A stretch of 13,596 nt of DNA, from NCBI GenBank assembly GCA_023717585.1, contig JAMQPJ010000081.1, forward strand, positions 1-13,596, given 5' to 3'. Below the pieces are notes generated by a model. The model ran no database searches. It was given only the letters and a program-made list of their open reading frames with translations, and was not told the origin of the DNA. Position numbers and translations under genes: made by a program. Origin of the DNA: Thermoanaerobaculia bacterium. GTDB taxonomy: Bacteria; Acidobacteriota; Thermoanaerobaculia; UBA5066. Position 1 is the stretch's first letter, and every line of letters begins with the position of its first letter. Positions 1-5,337 of the stretch are shown here, in pieces.

Positions 1-438
1 GACGTACGTGCCGCCGGTTCCCGAGACCTTCCGCCACGCGAGCGCGCGCGGCGCAGGGCCCTTCGTGACGGAGCCGTCCTTCGCGAAGCGCGAGCCGTGG
101 CAGGGGCAGTCGAAACCTTCGGGGCTCGTCTTGACGATGCAGCCGAGGTGCGTGCAGACCGTCGAGACGGCGAAGACGCCTTCGGCGTCGCGGAAGACGG
201 CCACATTGCGGCCGGGCGGGACGAACGCCTCGCCGGGAGGCAGCGTGTCGGGGAGCGCGACCTTGTACTTGCGCGAGGGCGACGGCAGGACCGCGGCCTT
301 CGGGAGGCGAAGGGCGCCGAGCATCGCGAACGCGAGCGCCGAGCCGGCCGCCCAGAGCGCGGAGAGGCCGAGGAAGTCGCGGCGCGCGACGGGCTCGGGG
401 TCGAGCCGCGAGCGCGCGGGGAGGGAGGTCGTCGTCAT
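1..438 (-). CDS. Rieske [2Fe-2S] protein, Tat-targeted, C-terminus cut by window edge
   Basis: This is the Rieske subunit of a bc-type quinol-oxidising complex, which passes electrons from quinol to a c-type cytochrome on the outer face of the inner membrane. Reading leftward from ATG 438-436, 146 residues are visible and the C-terminus lies beyond base 1. Residues 19-42 form a twin-arginine signal/anchor: RRDFLG followed by a hydrophobic stretch. The two cluster-binding boxes are complete: CTHLGC at 95-100 and CPCHGS at 111-116. By family knowledge C95, H97, C111 and H114 bind the cluster, and C100-C113 form the disulfide. The start overlaps the stop of the upstream FAD/Fe-S oxidoreductase as ATGA (435-438), so the two are translationally coupled. 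Cytochrome b is expected next, outside the window. The family call is very secure; the partner complex is inferred. Confidence 0.95.
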   Translation of the reverse strand, partial: MTTTSLPARSRLDPEPVARRDFLGLSALWAAGSALAFAMLGALRLPKAAVLPSPSRKYKVALPDTLPPGEAFVPPGRNVAVFRDAEGVFAVSTVCTHLGCIVKTSPEGFDCPCHGSRFAKDGSVTKGPAPRALAWRKVSGTGGTYV

Positions 439-2396
439 GCGGTCCTCCACGTCGTGGCGAAGGTCACGCGGTCCATCGCGATCGCGTCCGTCGGGCAGCG
501 CATGGCGCAGAGCGCGCATCGGATGCACCGGTCCTCGTCCTTTAGGATCGCCGTCGCGTCGCCGAGATCGGGGCCGAGGTCGCGCGCGATGGCCGAGGCG
601 AGATCGGCCGAGGGCGCGAGATCCGCGAGGTCGACGAGCTTCAGGCAGAGCGTCGGGCAGACGTCCACGCAGCCGCCGCAGAGGACGCACCGCGAGCCGT
701 CGAAGACCGGTGTGACGCCGCAGTCGAGGCAGCGCGAGGCCTCGCGCATCGCCTGCTCGGCCGTGTACCCGGTCTCGACCTCGGCCTCGGGATGCTTGAG
801 CCGCTCCTCGGGTTCGGCGACTGGAACGGACACGCGCCGGATCGACTCGTACCCGCGCTCGCGCCGGTAGCCGGGGAGCGTGAGGAAGGCCGTCAGCGTG
901 TCGGACGTCAGCGCATGGCCCGTGAGCGTCTGGTAGATGGAGCGAGCCGCCGCCTTTCCGGAGGCGACGGCGTCGATCAGGAGCCGCGTCCCGTGCGCGA
1001 GGTCGCCGGCCACGAAGACGCCGGGCGCCGTCGTCGCGAGCGTCGCGGGATCGACCTTCGGCCAGCCCGGGCGCATCTCCTCGACGTCCACCCCGCCCTC
1101 GGCGAGGAACGAGAGGTTCGGCGCCTGCCCGACCGAGAGGAGAACGCTGTCGGCCTCGAGCGTCTGGCGGACGGCGTCGTCGTAGACGGGCGAGAACCGC
1201 CGGTTCTCGTCGTAGACACGTACGCAGCGGCGGAACGTGACGCCCGTGACGGCGCCCGCGGCGTCGCGCTCGATCGCGACCGGGCCCCAGCCGTTCAGCC
1301 GCTCGACCCCTTCCTCGTCGCCCTCGCGGATCTCGACGGTGTCGGCCGGCATCTCCTCGAGCTCCTCGAGGGAGACGAGGCGCACGCGGCCCGTCCCGGG
1401 GAGGCGCGCGGCCGTGCGCGCCGCGTCCCACGCGATCTGCCGGACGACCGAGCGCGCGACGTCGTACGCGACGTTGCCGCCCCCGACGACGACGACGTCG
1501 CGCCCGAGCGCGAGCGGCTCGCCGAGGGAGACGGAGCGCAGGAGGTCCACGCCGCCGAGGACGCCGGGCCCGTTCTCGCCGCGGAGGCCGAGGGCGCGCG
1601 AACGCTTCGCGCCGACGGCGATCAGGACGGCGGCGTGCGTCCGCCGCAGCTCCTCGAAGGAAACGTCCTTGCCCACCGTGACGCCGCACCGGATCTCGAC
1701 CCCGAGCGCCTCGATGACGGCGACCTCGCGCCGGATGAGCTCACGCGGGAGCCGGTAGGCGGGGACGCCGACCGCGAGCATCCCTGCGGCGACGGGCTCG
1801 CTCTCGTAGACGACCGGCTTGAATCCGAGGAGCGCGAGGTCGTGGGCGGCCGAAAGCCCGGCGGGACCCGCGCCGATGATCGCCACCTTCTGGCCGGCGG
1901 CGCGCGGGATGCACCCGTCGATCGCGCCCCTGAGGAGCGCCGCCATCTCGTCGGCGTCGGAGCAAACCTCCGGGACGAAACGCCGGATGGCGTCGAGGAC
2001 GGCCGTCGGCATCCGGGACTCGGGACCCGCGAGGGAGCAGACGAAGCGCTTGAGGGCGCGGATCGAGATCGGACGGTCGTTCGCGACGAAGGTCCCGTCG
2101 TCGTCCACCCGCGGCACCTTCCCGCGCCGGCAGGCGGCCTCGCAGGGCGCGCCGCAGACGCGGCCGCAGATCGATGCGAACGGGTTCGGGCCGCGGGCGA
2201 TGAGGTACGCCTCCTCGAAGCGCCCCTCGGCGATCGCGCGCACGTAGCCCCGGGCGTCCGTGTGCACGGGGCACGCGGCCTGGCAGGAGATCAGCCCCCG
2301 GTGGTAGCCCTCACCGGGGATCTCGACCGTGAGCAGCGCGGGCACGGCGGCAGCCGGCGAAGCGCCATCGGCCGTGGCCCCGGCGACGTCACGCAT
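435..2396 (-). CDS. FAD/NAD(P)H-dependent, 4Fe-4S-containing oxidoreductase (GltD-like)
   Basis: This 653-residue protein belongs to the glutamate-synthase small-subunit-like flavoprotein family. The N-terminal Fe-S domain has cysteines at 38, 42, 77, 81, 85 and 89. The FAD-binding Rossmann motif is GAGPAG at 175-180 and the NAD(P)H-binding motif is GGGNVA at 305-310. The second FAD motif, VFVAGDL, is near 461-467. A C-terminal ferredoxin part has CLDC at 556-559, then C570/573/576/580 with C584, and a second set C624/627/630/634. This architecture moves electrons between NAD(P)H and a chain of Fe-S centres. The ATGA overlap with the Rieske gene suggests it works with a cytochrome bc-type complex rather than in glutamate synthesis; no gltB lies nearby. 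ATG 2396-2394 has a purine-rich GGGGGGAG site about 7 nt upstream. A dyad operator lies about 55 bp upstream. The physiological direction and donor are not visible. Confidence 0.9.
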   Translation of the reverse strand: MRDVAGATADGASPAAAVPALLTVEIPGEGYHRGLISCQAACPVHTDARGYVRAIAEGRFEEAYLIARGPNPFASICGRVCGAPCEAACRRGKVPRVDDDGTFVANDRPISIRALKRFVCSLAGPESRMPTAVLDAIRRFVPEVCSDADEMAALLRGAIDGCIPRAAGQKVAIIGAGPAGLSAAHDLALLGFKPVVYESEPVAAGMLAVGVPAYRLPRELIRREVAVIEALGVEIRCGVTVGKDVSFEELRRTHAAVLIAVGAKRSRALGLRGENGPGVLGGVDLLRSVSLGEPLALGRDVVVVGGGNVAYDVARSVVRQIAWDAARTAARLPGTGRVRLVSLEELEEMPADTVEIREGDEEGVERLNGWGPVAIERDAAGAVTGVTFRRCVRVYDENRRFSPVYDDAVRQTLEADSVLLSVGQAPNLSFLAEGGVDVEEMRPGWPKVDPATLATTAPGVFVAGDLAHGTRLLIDAVASGKAAARSIYQTLTGHALTSDTLTAFLTLPGYRRERGYESIRRVSVPVAEPEERLKHPEAEVETGYTAEQAMREASRCLDCGVTPVFDGSRCVLCGGCVDVCPTLCLKLVDLADLAPSADLASAIARDLGPDLGDATAILKDEDRCIRCALCAMRCPTDAIAMDRVTFATTWRTA

Positions 2397-2423
2397 GCCT
2401 GCTCCCCCCTCGATGCCCCAAGC

Positions 2424-2431
2424 GACGCTAG
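2424..2431 (-). promoter_or_regulatory. Candidate -10 box of the oxidoreductase-Rieske operon
   Basis: On the minus strand TAGCGT (2430-2425) starts 29.5 bp from the centre of the dyad at 2451-2468. This is nearly the same geometry as upstream of the hemerythrin gene. No good -35 box is seen, as expected if an activator bound near -41.5 replaces it. The match to TATAAT is weak (T1, A2, T6), so the call rests on the parallel with the other promoter. Confidence 0.35.
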
Positions 2432-2450
2432 GCCGTACGAAAAACGCGGT

Positions 2451-2468
2451 GTATGACGGTTGTCATAC
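2451..2468. promoter_or_regulatory. Dyad operator GTATGAC-N4-GTCATAC upstream of the oxidoreductase-Rieske operon
   Basis: A perfect 7-bp inverted repeat with a 4-bp spacer sits about 55 bp upstream of the ATG at 2396. A near-identical dyad lies about 51 bp upstream of the hemerythrin-like gene (3174-3191). Half-sites separated by 4 bp fit a dimeric CRP/FNR-family regulator, but the regulator itself is not in the window and this assignment is inferred. Confidence 0.6.
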
Positions 2469-2548
2469 GCGGCGAGAGAAGACGAGCCGAAGCCGGTTCC
2501 CCGTGCCCGTCAGGAGACAGTCCTTCCTGTAGGGGCAATCTAGTCGCC

Positions 2549-2564
2549 GGCGGAGCGCTCCGCC
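2549..2564 (-). terminator. GC-rich hairpin after the hemerythrin-like gene
   Basis: The 16-bp perfect palindrome GGCGGAGCGCTCCGCC lies 10 bp past the stop of the minus-strand hemerythrin-like gene. It can form a 6-bp GC stem with a GCGC loop. No U-tract follows on the minus strand, so it is at best a weak or factor-assisted terminator. The rest of the gap to the oxidoreductase start (2397-2574) holds no gene. Confidence 0.4.
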
Positions 2565-2574
2565 CTGATTCGGA

Positions 2575-3123
2575 TTAACCAGTCGTCTCGAGTGCGATCG
2601 CTCCCGGAAAGAGGATGTCGTTCTCGATGCGGATGTGCCGGTGGAGGTCGGCTTCGAAGTCCTCGAGGCCGGTGTAGAGGGCCTGGAACGACTCGCAGGC
2701 GTCGGATGGAAGCGCGTAGCTCCCCGTGACGGCGCGCAGCTCGCCGAGGATTCCCTCGACCGCCTCGTGCTCTCCCAGCATCACGCGGATCGGGTTCCGC
2801 ACGGTTCCGAAGCACGAGTCGGTTTGCGCTCCGGCCTCGAGCGACAGGACGTACGGGAAGAGGATCTGCTCCTCCTTCATGAGGTGCGGCTCGAGATCCT
2901 CGACGAGCCGCGTCACGAGCCGTTCCACGACGACCGTCTCGGGGTGCGCGTCGCCGTGCCGGCCGCGCACCTTCGCCGCGAGCGGCGGTAGCGTTGCGAT
3001 CGCCGAGCGCGTGTAGACGTGGTGCGTCTCGAGGATGAACTTCACGACCGCCGTCAGGGACTCTTTCTCCCAGCTCCGGCCGAAGGGGCGCTCGCCGACG
3101 GGGGTGCCGGTCTCGATCTGCAT
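2575..3123 (-). CDS. Hemerythrin/HHE di-iron protein, RIC (YtfE/ScdA)-like, without the N-terminal ScdA domain
   Basis: This 182-residue four-helix di-iron protein is closest in pattern to the C-terminal domain of RIC proteins. Those repair Fe-S clusters or release and handle iron after nitric-oxide or oxidative damage in the cytoplasm. Every di-iron ligand of E. coli YtfE has a counterpart at the same spacing: H35, H56, H80, E84, H119, H163 and E167. The surrounding text (HHVY, HGDAHPE, HLMKEE, GEHE, HRHIRIENDILFP) is typical. The N-terminal ScdA/DUF542 domain with its cysteine pair is absent; the protein starts only about 20 residues before the first helix. ATG 3123-3121 is chosen because GGAGG lies 6 nt upstream and the upstream frame is unrelated. 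A dyad operator shared with the neighbouring Fe-S/Rieske operon suggests joint control. An oxygen- or iron-sensing hemerythrin role is the alternative. Confidence 0.88.
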   Translation of the reverse strand: MQIETGTPVGERPFGRSWEKESLTAVVKFILETHHVYTRSAIATLPPLAAKVRGRHGDAHPETVVVERLVTRLVEDLEPHLMKEEQILFPYVLSLEAGAQTDSCFGTVRNPIRVMLGEHEAVEGILGELRAVTGSYALPSDACESFQALYTGLEDFEADLHRHIRIENDILFPGAIALETTG

Positions 3124-3146
3124 CGTCGTCCTCCGTTTCCGGGGGA

Positions 3147-3154
3147 ACGATACG
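3147..3154 (-). promoter_or_regulatory. Candidate -10 box of the hemerythrin-like gene
   Basis: TATCGT (3152-3147 on the minus strand) would place the transcript start near 3141. That is about 41.5 bp from the centre of the dyad at 3174-3191, the classic class-II activator distance. The box itself is a modest match, and the promoter is inferred from geometry. Confidence 0.4.
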
Positions 3155-3173
3155 GAGCCAGACGGAGAAAAGC

Positions 3174-3191
3174 GTATGACGCCGGTCATGC
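3174..3191. promoter_or_regulatory. Dyad operator GTATGAC-N4-GTCATGC upstream of the hemerythrin-like gene
   Basis: This inverted repeat has one mismatch (GTATGAC against GTCATGC) and the same 4-bp spacer as the dyad at 2451-2468. Both sit at the same distance, within a few bp, from the start codon of a minus-strand gene. The paired occurrence is the main evidence that it is a real operator. Confidence 0.6.
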
Positions 3192-3255
3192 GGGAAGGCA
3201 GGAAAACGGGCCGGCTCTGATGCGGATGAACCATCAAGGGTTGCCGGGGATATCC

Positions 3256-3284
3256 TTGACGGGGCTTCTCGCGACTCCGAGAAT
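3256..3284 (+). promoter_or_regulatory. Sigma-70-like promoter of the kaiC operon
   Basis: TTGACG (3256-3261) and GAGAAT (3279-3284) are separated by 17 bp, predicting a transcript start near 3291. The -35 box overlaps an imperfect regulatory-looking area: TCAAGG (3234-3239) is inverted as CCTTGA (3254-3259), and GGATATCC is palindromic at 3248-3255. These could be an operator, but there is no second copy in the window to support that. Confidence 0.5.
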
Positions 3285-3331
3285 CGGGGTAGCTTGGGGT
3301 AAAGAAAGCTCCGGACCGCCTTCCAACGTTC

Positions 3332-5023
3332 GTGCCGGGCCTCGACGTGCTGACCGACGGCGGGCTGCCGCGCGGACGAACGACGCTCATCGTCGGCGGA
3401 CCCGGCAGCGGGAAGACGATCCTGGCGCTTCAGGTTCTCGTCGAGGGAGCGCGGCGGGCGCATGAGCCCGGCATCTTCGTCGCCTTCGAAGAGCGTTCGC
3501 GCGAGATCGTCAAACACGCCGGCGGGTTCGGCTGGGATCTTCCCCGCCTTCAGAAGGACAGGCTCTTCTTCCTCGACGCCCGGCTCGACAGCGCGACCGT
3601 TCAAGCAGGAGCGTTCGATCTCGCAGGCCTTCTCGCGGGCCTTTCGGCCAAGACGCGGCAGATTGGCGCCCGCCGCATCGTGTTCGACGGCATCGACATG
3701 CTCCTCGCGCAGCTTGACGACCCTGCGGCGGAGCGCCTCGAGCTTCTCCGGCTGCACCAGTGGCTAGGCGAGAGCGGTCTGTCGGGAATCATCACCGCGA
3801 AGACCGAGCAGGCCGACCTTGGGCTCTCGCCGCGCTACGGGTTCCTCCAGTACCTGGCCGACTGCGTCGTCCTCCTCCAGCACCGCCTCGTGAACAACGT
3901 TGCGAGCCGGTATCTCCAGATCTTCAAGTACCGGGGCGGGAAGGCTTCGTGCAACGAGGTTCCCATGGTGATTACCGTCCATGGCGTCGAGGTCGCGGGA
4001 TTCGCGGCGGACACGCTCGATCACAAGGTGTCAAGGGAACGCGTTTCGAGCGGTGTCCCCGACCTCGATGCGATGCTCGATGGCGGCTACTTCCGCGGCA
4101 CCAGCATCCTGATCTCGGGAGCCCCCGGCACCGCGAAGTCGATCCTCGCGGGAGCATTCGCCGACGCCGCCTGTTGCCGCCGCGAGAACACGCTCTTCGT
4201 GAGCTTCGACGAGGGATCGGCCCAGATCGTCCGAAACCTCAGCTCCGTCGGAATCCGTCTCGACCGCCACCTCAAGTCCGGCCGTCTCCGGATGTATTCG
4301 GCGCACGCGGGGGCGCGACCGGCCGAAGAGCACCTCCTGCAGATCCGGTCGCTCCTCGAAGCCCACCGCAGCCGTTGCCTCGTGATCGACCCGCTCTCGG
4401 CGCTCACGAACAATGCGGGCCCAGCTCAGCCCCGAGGCCAGCTCGACCGCTTCATGGCACTCGAGAGGAGACTCAACATCACGACCGTGTTGACGAGCCT
4501 CCTCGAGGGATTCGACGGCCTCCGCGAAGCTTCGTCCGCGAGCGTCTCCACGATCGCTGATTCGTGGATCCACCTTTCCTACGTGATCCAGGGGGGCGAG
4601 CGGAACCGGGGGCTCACGATCATCAAGTCGCGGGGAATGGCTCATTCCAACCAGGTGCGCGAGCTGCTGCTCTCGAAGCGCGGGCTCCACCTGACCGACG
4701 TCTACACCGCGGCCGGCGCCGTCCTCATGGGGACGCTGCGCATGGAGCGGGAGGAGCAGGAGCGGGCCGCGCGGCTGAAGGTCGGGCGCGCGCTCGAGGA
4801 GAAGCAGCGGCTCACGGAGGAATCCGTCGCCGACCTGACGGGCCGCATGGAGGCGCTTCGCCAGGAGCGGGACGGCAGGGATCAGGATCTGAAGCGAATG
4901 CGGGAGGAGAGGGCTGGCGACGTCGGCACCGGAGCGACGCATGCCGGTGAGGTACGCCGGATGCGGCGGGGGCGGGTCCCGAAGGCAAATGACCCTGCCC
5001 GACCGGCGCGGCGCAAACCTTGA
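3332..5023 (+). CDS. kaiC: KaiC-family double-RecA ATPase/autokinase with C-terminal coiled coil
   Basis: This is a hexameric RecA-fold clock or timer protein of 563 residues from GTG 3332. Domain CI has Walker A GGPGSGKT (22-29), catalytic pair EE (53-54) and Walker B around IVFDGID (116-122). Domain CII has Walker A GAPGTAKS (263-270), pair DE (293-294) and Walker B VIDP (351-354). STIAD at 406-410 aligns with the cyanobacterial autophosphorylation stretch (S431-T432), so both phosphoacceptors are kept. Residues about 470-529 are charged and heptad-like and predict a coiled-coil tail, a feature known from KaiA-independent KaiC such as that of Rhodobacter sphaeroides. kaiB and a hybrid kinase follow with 4-nt overlaps; no kaiA is seen. 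The start is uncertain: family-like sequence (KKAPDRLPTF) is encoded in frame just upstream, with a stop at 3290 and no ATG, GTG or TTG between. Confidence 0.93.
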   Translation: MPGLDVLTDGGLPRGRTTLIVGGPGSGKTILALQVLVEGARRAHEPGIFVAFEERSREIVKHAGGFGWDLPRLQKDRLFFLDARLDSATVQAGAFDLAGLLAGLSAKTRQIGARRIVFDGIDMLLAQLDDPAAERLELLRLHQWLGESGLSGIITAKTEQADLGLSPRYGFLQYLADCVVLLQHRLVNNVASRYLQIFKYRGGKASCNEVPMVITVHGVEVAGFAADTLDHKVSRERVSSGVPDLDAMLDGGYFRGTSILISGAPGTAKSILAGAFADAACCRRENTLFVSFDEGSAQIVRNLSSVGIRLDRHLKSGRLRMYSAHAGARPAEEHLLQIRSLLEAHRSRCLVIDPLSALTNNAGPAQPRGQLDRFMALERRLNITTVLTSLLEGFDGLREASSASVSTIADSWIHLSYVIQGGERNRGLTIIKSRGMAHSNQVRELLLSKRGLHLTDVYTAAGAVLMGTLRMEREEQERAARLKVGRALEEKQRLTEESVADLTGRMEALRQERDGRDQDLKRMREERAGDVGTGATHAGEVRRMRRGRVPKANDPARPARRKP

Positions 5024-5337
5024 AGCACGAGCCCGCTCGGGGCGCAGCGCCCGGCAGCCGCGAGCCCCTGTCGCTCCGGCTTTACGTCGCGGGTCAAGCT
5101 CCAAACTCGGCGGCCGCTATCCGCAACCTCGGGATCCTGTTCCCGGGCGGAGAGTCCTCGGGCCAACCGGTGAAGATCGAGATCGTCGACGTCCTTCGGG
5201 AGCCCCTGCGCGGGCTGGCGGACGGCGTCCTCCTCTCGCCCACGCTCGTGCGCCTCGCGCCGCCCCCCGTTCGGCGCGTCGTGGGGAACCTCAGCAACCA
5301 CGAGGCCGTGCTTCTCGCGCTCGGAGTCGCGCCGTGA
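5020..5337 (+). CDS. kaiB: KaiB clock protein
   Basis: This 105-residue protein has the thioredoxin-like KaiB fold. In known systems KaiB binds the CI ring of phosphorylated KaiC after switching fold and so resets the KaiC cycle. Conserved stretches are LRLYVAGQAPNS (19-30), IEIVDVL (53-59) and LSPTLVRLAPPPVRRVVG (72-89) followed by NLSN (90-93), the hallmark second half of KaiB. There is no CXXC, as expected. The TTG start overlaps the kaiC stop as TTGA (5020-5023), and no better start exists before the conserved core. No strong ribosome site is seen, so translation is probably coupled to kaiC. The stop overlaps the next gene's GTG. Length matches the family (about 100 residues). Whether it is of the canonical KaiB1 or the divergent KaiB2/3 type needs phylogeny. 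Confidence 0.95.
   Translation: MKHEPARGAAPGSREPLSLRLYVAGQAPNSAAAIRNLGILFPGGESSGQPVKIEIVDVLREPLRGLADGVLLSPTLVRLAPPPVRRVVGNLSNHEAVLLALGVAP

Noticed and set aside
792..2456. Long plus-strand open frame opposite the FAD oxidoreductase
   Set aside because: It is the antisense shadow of a gene with clear motifs, and its translation is Asp/Arg/Glu-rich low-complexity text.
2565..3233. Imperfect 17-bp direct repeat (2565-2581 and 3217-3233, 15 of 17 matches) flanking the hemerythrin-like gene, as if a mobile insertion
   Set aside because: Matches of this quality are expected several times by chance in a window this size, and there is no transposase or other insertion sign.
4941..5333. Upstream extension of the hybrid kinase
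   Set aside because: It reads through the kaiC end and all of kaiB in another frame; GTG 5334 overlapping the kaiB stop is the sensible start.
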